DNA of 64,000 nt from Bisporella sp. PMI_857. Its lineage: Eukaryota; Ascomycota; Leotiomycetes; Helotiales; Helotiaceae. Below the pieces are notes generated by a model. It was given only the letters and a program-made list of their open reading frames with translations, was not told the DNA's origin and did not search any database. The stretch covers positions 62,001 to 126,000 of the forward strand of contig JAJSPD010000007.1 in NCBI GenBank assembly GCA_021307315.1. The letters run 5' to 3'. This document shows positions 47,401-60,000 of the stretch, one piece after another. Within the stretch, counting starts at the first letter, position 1. Every line of letters begins with the position of its first letter. A program made the translations under genes and the position numbers.

Positions 47401-49447
47401 CCCCGAAAGACCAATCATTAACCTAGTTCAGCCAAATGCTGAATATGTTTCTCCAATTCCGGCACCCAAATTGCTAGCTAATCATCGTGTTGGGCCTTTC
47501 CTTGTCAAACGAGCAGTAGCAGCAGTCGCAGAAGCTAAACCACAGACCAGAAATCGAGTTAACCCGCCAGCCAGCTCGCCAGAGATACACACTGGACAGT
47601 ATACCATCCATCACCATTCAGTCCTATGGTGTTGGATGACTGATTAGATTTTGGATGCTAATTAACTAAAGAGATGATTGTGCATTCCGCCCCTTGGCAG
47701 GCGGGGGAAGTTTTGATTCAGATAGCGCTTCCCTGATGATCCCACCGTACTGTAAGTAGTGTGTAGACCAAGTTTTAACTTACTCTAGCTGGTTTGGTAT
47801 TTTTGTGTTTCTTTTTATTGGCAACTGGTTAGCCAACACTTGAGGGGTGTGGGGGCTGAGCACAGTACAGTATAGTGCCGTCCTCCTGTACCGTAACTTC
47901 GTACAGGCGGAGGAGGAGAAGGAGGGAGTGACATCGACGTAAAGTGTTCCAGTAGGGAGGTGAATGGAAACGGAAAGAGATCCATCCAGACAATAGTGGG
48001 GCCCCCTGGTCAATTTGGGGAGGGGGGGAGGAGGGTCAATGGGTTCAAATTGGTTCCATAATGGATCTGATAGAGCTACACCCCCTTCGTTCTCTATGTT
48101 CAGAAGGGGGTGTGTATATCTTTTTTTGGTCCAGCTATCTCTACTCTCGCATTCCTTCCTTTCACACAGATTCTCACTCGCTCCCCCGCTTAACCCAATC
48201 TGATCTAGTCCTTGTGCAAATAGTGTACAACAACCACTAAACACCATACATCATCATACACACACACCCCCCCCAACCCCCTGCTCATATGCCTGCCTGC
48301 CTGTCTTCCTTCCTTCCAAAGTGAACTGGCACTAAGCCATGGTTGCTGGCATTATTGGCACTGGCCTTCTCTTGTTTTTTTCTCCCTCTTCAAAACCTCA
48401 ACCTCTCAAACACCTGGGGACGGGGAGGGGGCAAAGGGAAATGGAAGGGGGCAAAATAGTGTGCACACTGGACTGCTCCTAATTGTCCCTTCCGGCGCCA
48501 TGCTTTGCCCTGCCGACTCAACCTCCCCCCCCCCACCCCCCTGGTCTGGTGCAAAAAGCTTTATTGTTGTCATTATTCTTCTGGTCCACGGATTACTTAC
48601 TTTTATGAGAAGGGTGAGTTTATGATTATTGTATTCTTTATTATCATTCTTATTTACTCTCTGGACTATGGTCAGTCCTTAGGCGTTCTCTCCTACTCCC
48701 CTTTCTCCTTCCTCCACTCATATCCCTGCTTCATTCCTCATCTTCTACTGGCTCGCTGCCTTCTTGAAAGCCTTCTCTCTTCGTGGGTTGTGACATCAAC
48801 CGACCCTTGGGGGGGGAAATCTTTAGGACATCAGACTTCTTTGAGATCAAACCTCCACTCTTTCAACTTACTCTGTTTTCACTCACATATTCCACTACTG
48901 CTGCCTCACATCGTCTGGAACCACTTCTCAAAAAAAAAAAAGCCAAAAGCATTCCGCCATTCCTCGCCGGCCTTTTGTTGTGCAGCTCCTCCACATTTCC
49001 ATCGTTTCTCTCGTTGCCCTTTGAGACTCGCCCCAGCCGAGTGCTTGATATTCCAGCTTCTTCTCATCATTTTATACGAACCTTAATATTATTCAGACCT
49101 CTCCATATCAGGATCACCTTCTATCCTGTTTACCACTTCTTCAGAATTCCTCAGGAAGGTCATATACTCAACACAACCCTGCAACTACACCTCCTCCTGG
49201 TAAATCATACTCAGGAACCACCCAGTCATTCATGGCTACCAGATGAAGCTACAAAAACCGTATTCCTTCAGCAGGTGACGAGAGTGGAAAGGGCATTGAG
49301 TGTGGGGCAACTTGGTTTGGTTTGCTTTGGAATCACAACTTTCTATTCACCTAATTGTGACCCATCACAAGTCGGTTGCAATCCGCACAGCAATATCACA
49401 CGAAGCTTTGGTCAAGCTGCTGACCCCCATTCCGTGTTCTGGCCTCC
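44433..49447. other. Long gene-poor region and leader of the Clg1-like gene
   Basis: No gene recognised. It includes a 13-base C run (44744-44756) and, from about 48240 on, many pyrimidine-rich and C-run tracts (for example 48524-48541). The right end, 48500-49447, is CT-rich like a long fungal 5' leader or promoter. Frames at 48505-49086 and 48783-49463 are composition artefacts of this bias. Confidence 0.45.
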
Positions 49448-51427
49448 ATGCATCGAACTTTAGCACGACCCGCACCTCTAGATTTTCGTCTTCCTCCTTC
49501 ACATTCCATCTTCTACGGCATCGGTTGTCGAAAGGATACCAAGATCATAGACAAGCCTTCTCAATTTGCCACAGCATATCTTGAGACCCCGACCAGAGGC
49601 AGACTTCGAACTCCTCCAGCAGACGATATGGCTACCGCATACCAACAAGCGCCGTACAACGGTTACGGGTCAAGGTCAGAGATTTCCTACCCAACATCAG
49701 TTTCTTCTGCGAATGGGTATGCTGGCGCATATTCCGGATCAAACGATGGAATAAGACATTATTCTGTCACAAGCCAGGCGCCAGCATCAGCGTTACGGAA
49801 TGGGGTACAAGTGCAGTATCCTCCATACATGCAACCAACGAGTCCTCAGCCAGCAAATAAGAATGCATTGGCACCACCCGAAGATACGCAGCGGCGAAAA
49901 AGTGCCAATAGCGATATGATATTGCCCAATTTACAAATTCCTTCCTCAATAAATAACAGCGGTGGAAGTCTGGCTGAATTTGCTGCTCAGGTAGGTTTCC
50001 CTATCGTTTCTTGTGGTGTTTACGAAACTGATGATGGATAGATTACTTGCTTGTTCTGGTTCGAACCTACGGAGACCTTGAAGAAGGCTGAAAACTTAAC
50101 ACCATCATCATCTCCTGTGAAGAGACTTCGCGAAGAAGCAATTCCTTCCAGTGGCTTCCGCAAGTGGGTTGTGACAATTTTGTCAACTACCCAGGTAACC
50201 CAGAATGTGATTCTTCTAGCCTTGATGTTCATTTATCGGCTCAAGACAATCAATCCGACCGTGAAGGGCAGAACCGGAAGTCAATATAGGCTCTTGACCG
50301 TAGCTTTAATGTTAGGAAACAAATGTAAGCTTGTCTTTCTAGCATATCCAAGAAATCTCTAACATGGACCAGTCCTTGATGACAATACCTACACAAACAA
50401 GACATGGGCGGAGGTCTCAGGGATATCAGTAACAGAAATCCATGTCATGGAAGTTGAGTTTTTGAGCAATATGAGGTATAGTCTATTTGCCTCTGAGGAG
50501 CAATGGAAAGAGTGGCAACAAAAACTCTCCAAGTTTTGGACATATTGTGATGCTGCATCAAGGGCACCACTTCCACACCCTTCGCCAAGCGCCGTTTCTT
50601 TATTGAACCAGAATTTGCCTTCGCCACCGAGCTCGATGCAAGCATCACCGCCATCGACAAAACAATATCCTCCCAGTTCTGGCCCCGCTTACTCTCAAAA
50701 CTGGAATCCTACCCTATCTTCGCCGCTTCCTCCCATGCCAGATCTGGAATCGCACGCCCGGAAGAGAAGTTATGAAGGCGAGGTAGAAGAGCCTCCTGCC
50801 AAGCGTGTCACGAGACCGCACCCTTCTGCTACCATGCCATCGTTCAATTCTATGCCTCCTCTAATAAGACAGGATGCTCCACGATTACCGGTCCCTAACC
50901 TGACGATCTCAACTAGTCAGCCTTACGGCAATAATTTGAATGGACAGTCTGTATTTGCTCCGAATGCACCCGTTCTTCCTCCACTGAATGGACGTGCTAT
51001 GGCGACTGTTTACCCATCGACACCAACTTGGACTCCACAGCTTCCTGTGCCTACACCAACAGGCCCGTCATCTCAAAGTGGACAGCACAGCGTCAATGGT
51101 AATGGATACACGACACCCTCTCGACGGCATAGTCCACATTCTGTGCATGACTTATTGTCATTAGGCTCATCCCCTATTACTGCCAACTTTCCAAATCACA
51201 ACTCGCCTTCCTTTTATCTTCAACAACGGGCATCTCCTTACAAGCCCGTCCGCCATGTGAATACCCTTCTCTATCCTCCTCCATCTGCTTCGATGCACGA
51301 TTACTCGATGAGCGTTGATCAAATGCATTATCAACCGCTCGGAAAGCGACACGATTATCGACCTGGCCTGGCATATCCACCATATTCACAGTGGCCAACC
51401 CTTCCCCAACCAAACTTTCATGCCTAA
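49448..51427 (+). CDS. Clg1-like cyclin (Pho85-type), 626 aa
   Basis: Three exons: 49448-49990, 50042-50324 and 50373-51427, with GTAGGT and GTAAGC donors and phase-correct joins. The N-terminal 180 residues are disordered and rich in Gln, Pro and Tyr. RGRLRTPPADDMATAYQQ near residue 55 is a motif seen in such fungal cyclins. Exons 2-3 carry the cyclin box (about residues 182-330): ITCLFWFEP, then FRKWVVTILSTTQVTQNVIL, LALMFIYRLK, YRLLTVALMLGNKFLDDNTY, TWAEVSGISV and EVEFLSNMRYSLFASEEQW. That order is typical of Pcl/Clg1 cyclins that bind the Pho85 kinase. The C-terminal 300 residues are Pro/Ser-rich with basic patches (ARKRSYEGEVEEPPAKR), perhaps a nuclear signal. It likely acts in nutrient or stress signalling through a Pho85-type kinase; this is inference from the family. 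Confidence 0.9.
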
Positions 51428-52610
51428 TCTCAATCAAAACGCATCTCCCTCTTCTTTGACGCATAAATCATGACTGGTGGAACTCGTATATTTACATGTT
51501 CTGCTATCAATAAGAAAGCCGAGTTCAGATATACTCGCATCAAGCATCATCACGGCGTTCTTTCTTACAGCGGTACCTCCTATAGATGGAGGAGTTCATA
51601 TACTTTTTTTTCAAAGCGATGCATCATCCGGAGTTTTAGGTTTCTTCTGGGATAACGCATTCGATGCTCTTATGCTCATGCGCTGTTGTACTTTTATGGT
51701 AGGGCTTCTCCCCAAAGGAAAGAGACACAGGTCATTCGAGTGGGCTAATTAGGATGGTTGGCTTGACGATACTTCTGGCTCTATGGGTTACAACAAATCC
51801 TTCACAAGCAATATAGCTTTAGCCATCTTCAACTTAACGGCTGTTTTATGCGCCTATGTGAATTCTCGTTTCATAGTTATTTCGCTTAAAATAGGGGTCG
51901 GTCCAGGTCGGAAGTTCTCCATATTTGATTCACGTGACCATCTGTGTCTTGGCGCTTCGGGCTCGCGTCATCCAATTTTTGCCAACGTGATCCTACATAG
52001 GTATTTCTTACAACTCGGCGTGGACTAGTATTCCCTACCAATGCTGGCCATAAGGAGGAATTTTGTCCTCAAGATGGACTATTAGGGCCCTAATATCGAT
52101 TGATGGTGGGATGGAGAAGTGCTAAAGGATTAGCGAGGGAATACTTCCAGCATTTCAAGCATCTTCTTAGTAGAGTGCTAGGCATTTAAAGTGATTGAAG
52201 GTACTTGCAGAGAGTGAGTAGTAGCTTGTACCTTGTGTGCGTGTTTCTGCTATTAAGATAAGTTTCGCCTTGCACAGCTTTATACTCTCACTCATCGTTA
52301 TCTCTTCCCGCTATTCGACTTCAGTGTCACCTGACTTGATAATAACCAGCCTTGCAAAGACTTGCCTTACCATGCCATGGTAGGAACTTCTCTTATATGC
52401 TTATATTATAGTAGGTGCTTTATTATACTCTCTACGGTGCTCTTCTCCTGCCTTTCAAATTCGACCGAATATATAGCACGCTGCCATCGATAGCACGATC
52501 CCTACACCTTTACAGCAACCACTGCTACGCCTCAGATACGATCAGGCTTGCCAGACAGAGCATGAAAAACGTAAAATGTCCGACATCCTTGACTAGGTTC
52601 ACTCTCCCAT
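51428..52610. other. Intergenic, no gene seen
   Basis: 3' flank of the cyclin gene. Short plus-strand frames (51477-51752, 51783-52028) lie where a 3' UTR would be and show no motif. Confidence 0.45.
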
Positions 52611-53404
52611 ATGTCCTCATTCCATGTCTTCTTCCGTCTCAATTTATCAGTCTACGTGATCCAAACTCGTCAGACGGATCACAACCATAACCACAGCCTG
52701 TTCGAACCCAAGGTGAACGGTTTGAAATCGGAGCTTTACTACGTGGGGAGGAAATGCGAACACCATTTATTTAGACGTATCCAGGTACACCAACAGAAGG
52801 TAGGTGGCGAATTGAAATCGGTGTTGACTTCTCGGGTGAGTGATTGAAGTGCTTATCATGCATCGTAATGCTTACCAGCAATATTCAGGCTCTAAAGTAC
52901 CAACGCACCCAGAGCTCGCAAAGACGCAGGCGATCTTGCGTTGAAGCGCCGCAAACCAGAAAACCTTGCGCGTGTCAAGGCGGGCGCGGGCGAGCGAGGC
53001 TGCACTCTGCTCGGCGACCAAGGAGAGACATGCTCAGAAGCTTATAGGGATCCAGAGGTCTACGGCGAGTTCACCTCAGCTGATGCTCGGTATCTTGCCA
53101 GGCGTGTGCTTGCCTCGGGCAGATCGTGGTGGATTATAAATTGAGTAGATTCGAGTCTAATCATGAAGCCGAGCTGCGAGACCTCCAAGAGCAGTATGCT
53201 GATTCTCTCGCCTTTGCGAATAGCAAATGGGCAATAAGAAAACTGGAAGTGGAGCAGGAGCGTAAGAAGACACAGGATGAGCAGGAGGAGAGAGAGAGAG
53301 AGCCCGAGCCTCAACCCTTGATGCCGAAGCTTTGGGCTATGAGAGCTGAGGTACCTAATTTGCACGTGCGGACTGCTCCAGGAAATCAGTTCATGCCAAC
53401 ATAG
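52611..53404 (+). pseudogene. Possible degenerate coiled-coil gene
   Basis: Three adjacent plus-strand open stretches read protein-like but are in different frames. 52611-52835 starts with ATG and ends at a good GTGAGT donor. The ATTCAG acceptor at 52888 joins it in phase to a Gln/Arg-rich frame that soon looks random. A neighbouring frame (about 52892-53120) reads smoothly (ARKDAGDLALKRRKPENLAR, then VYGEFTSADARYLARRV). A third (from about 53100) gives a charged helix (EAELRDLQEQYADSLAFANS) ending at 53404. This could be a frameshifted gene, a gene with unseen introns, or chance. No family recognised. Confidence 0.25.
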
Positions 53405-54165
53405 GGAGCTACGTACGCATAAGGATGGATGGATGGATTGTAGGCTGAAGGATAGAGCGGGTTCTCCGTAGCTTATGGGGGCTATGTTGATCCACCAGCA
53501 GTGGATTCATCCGTGATATGCCTTATGACATGTATTGGCAAGTGATATTGTGAGGTGCATGTTATGGGAGGCTCCGAAGTGTTCAGGCGCTGCAAGTACT
53601 TGATTCCGTACACCCTGGTATAAACATACATGTCATTGTTTAGATCAGGCTCACGCACACCTAGTTCTGCGATCGCAAGTGATGCAACGAATGCCGGATA
53701 CGCATTGTGTTTTTTTTGGGAGGGAGGGGGGTTCAGGAAATATCATCCGGATTGATAGTAGAATGAATATAGGTTTCCCCCCCCCCCCCCCTCCTTTCTC
53801 TGCTGGATCGATTCGCACGCGCAGCCGGGAAGCGCTCTTTTGGGCGTGGCAGTTGATTAGCTTCCCTTGGCCGGTTCCCGCAAAATCGCCATTTCATACA
53901 CACATATCAGACTCCAAACGGGTTATGTTTTAACTGTCTATTGTCACCTTGCTAGCCCTGTGACGAACCAGAAGCGCGTAGAGCTGAGCGTGATAACCTC
54001 AGAAGGTTAAGTAGTGTAATGGCTGATCAGGCTATGGCGATATTCAAGGCGTCAACCCATGGATGAATGTGGACATGAAATCTGTATGTTTTCGCAAATA
54101 CGTTAATGGCTGTTCCGTTATTCTACCGCTGATACCTCTATTTTATACTAAAGCAGGTTTCTTAT
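53405..54165. other. Intergenic with homopolymer runs
   Basis: No gene seen. It contains a G-rich stretch near 53718-53735 and the long C run at 53777-53791. 3' flank of the NAD kinase gene. Confidence 0.5.
53777..53791 (+). repeat. 15-base poly-C run
   Basis: Fifteen consecutive C residues, the longest homopolymer noticed in the window. Length may be uncertain, because such runs are error-prone in sequencing. Confidence 0.8.
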
Positions 54166-56024
54166 CTATACCCATTCCTGATAACTCTTCTGTCTCTGCC
54201 TCGTATTCCACCCCAATTTGCCGCTAATACTATTAATCCAGTCTTCGTTCCTCCGTCCATGCGGCATCACATTTGCAAACGGAAACCGGCTGGCGCTGAT
54301 CGTCACATAGTCTCCAGGCCGTAGTTCCACCCTTTCCCGTCCATCAAAACTCGCCCAGCTACTCGTCCGCGAGTCATACGGAACGCCGAGCCGTAGAACG
54401 ATTGTATCTGGCAGGATGATAGGCCGAAAGGAGAGAGTGTGTGCGCATATGGCCGTCACAAGGATCACTGGATTTTCGGGATGGCAGAGAGAACCGCCTG
54501 CTGCAAGATTATACGCTGTTGAACCAGTAGGAGTAGCTACACATACCCCATCAGCTTGTACTGATGTGAAGTGCTCGTCGTCGCCGAAGATTTCAACAGA
54601 AGACATTGCTACAGGAGTTAGTGCTTTGTTTCATATTGGGAAAGGGGATTTCAATACTGACTTGGATTGGGACCTCGATCTACCACAATCTCATTGAGGA
54701 TCTCATATGTTCCGTCTGGCTTATGTGTGCGCTCGTTTTCTTTCTCTTCTCCAATTAACTCCTCTACGAGATCTCGACCGCGATTTACGCCTTCTTCTGC
54801 ATTGTCATTGTCCTTGTTCTCAGTTGCATTGCTCTTCCGAGGCCGACTTCTCATCACCGTCCCCTCGAATCGTAGCCTCAAGCTTATCGTGACACCATCT
54901 CGGAACGCTTCAGTTAAGGTACTGGGAAAGTCTTCATAGTCAAACTTTGTCAGAAAACCTAAACTCCCGAGAGCAAAACTTAGAACTGGTGGCACGATCC
55001 GTTGAAATAACCAGCTAGCATATAACACGGTCCCATCGCCTCCAAGAGAAATCACAAAATCGAAAGTATGTGGCTTCGACCGACACATCTCGTTTGTCCA
55101 GTATCTTAGCCTTCGGTCGTTCTTCTTCATGTCACGATTAACTTCGCCTTCTGGATATAAGCCAGACTGATTTTCTAATTCATCAACCAGGCTCCGAGAA
55201 TTGAATCTTTTGTTATCTTTCAATTTCTCTTCCACGTATACGGTATATCTGACTTTTCTTTCTGGGCTCAGTAACCATCTGACCACTTCTCTTGTATTAT
55301 CTATCAAGGCCTCATCATGCGCTTTAGTCAGTAAGAACACAGTTTTGACTTTAAGTTTCATCTTGATGCTTCCCAACCGTTTACTGAGTTCTCTTACGCC
55401 CCAAGCCATATCAGATAGCTGTTTCTTTGTGAGTAAGCGGCTGTGCACCGCGTGCTCAGGTGAGGGATTAGGAGATGCTTGTTGGCTCTGCCACGATTGT
55501 TCATCCTCTTGACCTGTAGAATTGCCTTTATCTTCCTTCGTACCCTTGGATTCCACCATGCCATCGATGCCATATGGACCATTTGCGCTTTCAACCTCGT
55601 GTTGATTTGAAAGAACTTCTGCGATCTCATCCAGGCTTCCAATTGTACTGCTCCTTCTCTGGCTCTCAAGAAGGCTATGCACGAAGCATTCTGTATTCTT
55701 TGACCTGGCATTGTACTGAGCTTGGGGGTCGGACGCAGCGAGGGAGGATTTTCGACGATAGTTGTTCCGCGAATCAAAAACTATCTGGAACGCAGTTAAA
55801 GTTTGCTCATTCTCACTATACTAGAGGTGTAGAATAAACTCCTTACCTCGAGAGCATGTTGATATTCCGAGTCACTGCAGCTAGATTGAGCTGCTTCGTC
55901 CTAAGATCTGGTTACTATGTGTAGGATCTGCCGAAACGATAATTCATACATCCCCAGGGCGGTCTTCTTCCTTGCGACTTGTTCGCCGATGAAAATTGGC
56001 GTGTGGCCGATTAAATTGACTCAT
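54166..56024 (-). CDS. NAD+ kinase (ATP-NAD kinase), 564 aa
   Basis: Four minus-strand exons: 56024-55950, 55900-55847 (18 codons), 55784-54662 and 54608-54166. The three introns are 49-62 bases, and all junctions keep phase. The first 110 residues are disordered, Ser/Gln-rich. The kinase core starts near 120 (LLTKKQLSDMAWGVRELSKR). It contains FDFVISLGGDGTVLYASWLF with the catalytic GGDG at 291-294. ALGSLGFLTKFDYEDF, LNEIVVDRGPNP, HFTSVQADGVCVATPTGSTA, AGGSLCHPENPV and ICAHTLSFRPIILPD follow, the full set of NAD kinase signatures. A charged insertion (about 390-430, RSRPRKSNATENKDN) lies between core blocks, as in the Utr1/Yef1 group. The enzyme phosphorylates NAD to NADP. No mitochondrial presequence is obvious, so a cytosolic Utr1-like form is more likely than Pos5. 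Confidence 0.95.
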
Positions 56025-56635
56025 TATTGCTCAAGAATGAGATTGCATTGGCATGCGTTCTGCACTGCTCAACTCAATTGACACACTCTCTTGACAATGT
56101 TCATTTGTCGTAACGTCGTCATATCAGCAAAGGACGCCAAGCCGAATGAGGGGTTTCAAAGGCTAGGAGAGCTTCTGATGCAGTCTGCTTAGTATTCCTT
56201 AATTATTACATGCTAAAGCTTCGGGACACTTTCTCCTTTGCAGATGTATGCAATTGACGCGATAAACTGGCCCATTGAATTCTAGTCATGATTCGCCTTT
56301 TGACCAGGACAATAAGACCTTTGTATACATTCAGACATGTTTGGTTCAACAATTACCCCGCAATCATGCTTATCGATAAGACTCGCTAATCTCCCACTGC
56401 TCAGGGGCTTACAGCAGGCGCTCACGCAAGGTTGCTTTCATAACTTGCGGATACCGGGCACGTAACAAAGCATTGCTCATTCTCTTCTTGTTCTGGTTGG
56501 GATGCCAAAGTGTTCAGATTCAACGCTTTCGTCGACTTGGCAAACACACATCATGATTGACACTTAGAATGGCCAACCGTCCTGACCGGAAGAGGCAGGA
56601 TTACCGGAGAAATGAGTTCATCAAACATCAACAAC

Positions 56636-56660
56636 ATCATGATCATGATCATGATCATGT
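56636..56660. repeat. CATGAT hexanucleotide repeat
   Basis: About four tandem copies of CATGAT; the unit is nearly palindromic, so the array is too. Confidence 0.75.
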
Positions 56661-57038
56661 GCTTACCATGGAGAATATCAATTTGGCTTCCGGTCATCAC
56701 TTTCATTTCGTAGACGTGTTCATCCATATTGGAGTGGTATAACAACAAGGCTGGTCGGTTCTTGGAGGGGAGCATTGGCAATATTGCCTCCATCCTCCAT
56801 CTGACACCGATGTGATATAGTACGATCTATTTTATCATTACTGTATTGAAGATGGAGATAGGTCCTCGTATATGTCATGCATGCGACGAACTGCATGTTT
56901 TTTTTGGTGCACCGATTAAACCTTTACCAGGCTTTCGATCAATATCAAAGTTGTCAATGACGATACTATGGAGCCGAGCCGCAGATATCCCCTCCGACTA
57001 AATTTCATGCACACGACTCGGTCGTATCCGGATGCGAC

Positions 57039-57069
<31 letters not shown>

Positions 57070-57076
57070 GTGCGTG
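57039..57076 (+). repeat. GT dinucleotide microsatellite
   Basis: About 13 uninterrupted TG units followed by interrupted units (CGTGTGTGCGTG). Confidence 0.9.
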
Positions 57077-60000
57077 CCACTATTGATGAGTACCCACGAA
57101 GTATAGACGGTGGCGTTCTGTGCCCATGTTGCCTTCTCCATCTTCTCACTAATTCTGCCGCACTGTCCGACAAGGGGAAAAAAAAGTTAGTCTGTCAATA
57201 AGAAAGCCTTCTAGCCAACACGGTTCGACGGTGTTGTATGCGAATCCCCGAGCATCCAAGCATGTAAGCCTGCATACAAGTGCGAAAACAAGTACGGTGT
57301 CAAAGGACGGTCAGTCATCTTTGTGTTTCGCAATCTGTAATTCGACGGAGCCCAAGGGCTTGTACCTCTCCGAAGGTCTTGCGCATCTGTGTGGCTGAGG
57401 TGGTGCTTCAAGCGTTACGCGTGGATGCTGCCACTCTTGCGAGAAATGAATGGTCCCTGTGGTCGACATCAATTACAGTCGCTTTTCCCGAGCCTTGAAA
57501 GATTTAAAGTCGGGATCAAACAGTAGCTCAACCCTGTACTTCACTTAGCCGCTCCACCATGAGCAATGCTATACATGGCCTGCCCTGATGCGTGATCGTA
57601 TTGAATTTTCACTAAGCTTACCGTAGTACTGCAAACCTGAAATTCGTGGGCCCCCTCCTGGAGTTTGCCGATTACCACACTACTCCATTATTAGACCGAA
57701 ACCTTTTTTTTTGTTGGCTGTGAACATGGTTTATCAAACCGGCACCTGCTGATTTTTGGGCCTCGAAGCTTGTGCTGATGCGCTGATCACGAAAAAAAAA
57801 AAGAGCCTGATCTTAAGCTTAATGCTTGGAGGGCCTTGGACTATGCTGGCCTGGAGAAAATGAAACCTTCGTGCAAGGTCTAGATAAAATTATTACGAAG
57901 CAGACATCCCACCTTCATAGATTGGCTAATGTCATTTACCCAAGGCTTCCTAGAAGCGGTGCTTATGCAATAATACATTGTTAGCATATACCAAGCACAA
58001 GCACATGCACAAGAAAAATGAAAAGTTTGATTCTGGTGGTTTCGGTGAGATCAGCCCAAGTGCAGGGCTGTTGAATCTCCGATGTTGCCAGGTTCATTAT
58101 CCCATCCACCAAATCTGTACGTTCAAATGGGTGTTCCGAGCCAGGCCCATGGCGTTTTAATAACTTGAGCCAACACGCATACAATTGCCTGGTAGAAAGA
58201 TGCGCGATGCCGAAAGTTATAGTGTGATTGAGGGCTGATCAGTGAAACACCCACGACCGAGGCATTTTACCGAAGTAAGGGATGAATCCAGCCTGTACAA
58301 GATATCACAAGATATATGGTAACGGGATCAGATGAATGAGTTGTCATCTCATTCAGAGGGTTGTAAAGGCAGGATTGTCAGCAAAAAGGAGTATAACTTA
58401 GGCCTAGTCGTCAGCCTGGAGATTGATAGACCTCTGAAATAACGTCTGGATGTGTGGATACTGTTTGTGATTCTTGAATGAAAATCTTGAGAATCGGAAG
58501 GGCCCATGTTCCATTACACAGAGCTTCGGGTGCACCAAGGCAAAACAAAATTGGGACGGCCGAGCAACTGCGCTCCGTTTTAGGGGATATTATCTCTATT
58601 TTTTCGTTGAGCGTTTGCGGCGCTGGACCGTTACAGTAGATATGCCTGTTTACCGAGCCAGTGAAGGTTTCAAGTTTGGCATTCCGAATCTACGATGTTG
58701 TTTCTTGGGCGGTCCTTGCGTGGTAGGCGCTCGTACTGTGTGAGATGCATCTTCTCTGGGCCAATACAAACAATAATAGATACTAATATGACCCTCTGAC
58801 CGCTTAAAAGTGCAAATTTTCAATTCCAGGACACTTTATAAAAGCTAATACTTTTGGCTACTCAAGGCCGCGAATGTGATCATACCGCCACTCCACTTAG
58901 GATTTGTTGAAGGACGTACGTGTTTTGTATGGTTCATGTGCAGGCGAGAAAGTAAGGCGCTTTCTGCAGTTAATAACATTTCCCGAGTGGCATGACTGGC
59001 ATGAATCTGTGCCGTAGAACATCAGGTAGGTAGCGAAGCACATCTGGAGGCTTTAGCGCCGCATCCTCCATGGGCCACATGGGAACAGTTCCAGCCAGCC
59101 TTGTCAGGTCAACCCTTAAATCTGTGCTAAGGCGTCTATGGACTTGCTTTGTTGGGCTAATGTCGATCCGATGAGGAAAAATTTCCTTGCTCTCCGTAGC
59201 TTGCTTACTTGGTTAAGACCCAGAAGGAGAAAATATGATGTGTGTGATGCAGTAAATTTGCCTAAGCGGGTATAAGTAAGTCATGAAATCTGACAGGCTA
59301 TGTAGCCTGGAATGGGTATTTAATGACTGATCAGCATTGCGACACGGATCGACCTATAATGAGGCGATTTCTCGACTTTTTCAAGAGCATGTCCTCCATC
59401 TTGGCTCAATAAACATTGGTGAGGGATACTTAGGATTAGATGGATGGGGCTGTTCCGTAAGAAACACAGAACAACACAAAACACTCAAGCCAAGACCAAA
59501 CGCCAAAATATCTGAGTGCATATAGATGCTACTACAGTATGCGATCGACAACATCAGATAAGTACCATGCACACGATGACAGGGACCGCTTTTGGGGCTT
59601 TTTTGGTGCATGGACCGGCAACCTTCCTTTGCAATGGAACGAGTGGAGAGTGGAACTTTACGGCTTGGCCAGAAGAATGACCGAATCCACAACTCTGAAG
59701 GGGTGAAAAGTGTGCATTCCGAGCCAATGAGACGGCCGGAACATCTGCCTGATCTGAAGATTGATTCAGAGTGGAAGTAGCTAGACTCTAGAGTGGTCAA
59801 GTGTGATTAGCTCGGGCACAGCTGATGCAACCCAAGCCACAGTGACAGGCTCTTCCCGGTCGTCTACAGTTCCAACAGGCTGGCTGGTGATGCTGATGTT
59901 GCAGGATTCATGTGGGGTGAAGTCGAAGAATAGAATTCGATGCAAATTGGAACTGTGGGTTGCGCCTTAGGGAGGCTTGACACAGAACTTGCCTCATGCC

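Noticed and set aside
48505..49463. Two long overlapping plus-strand ORFs (193 and 226 codons)
   Set aside because: The first lacks an ATG start. Both are Pro/Ser/Phe/Leu-rich products of the CT-biased leader, without family features.
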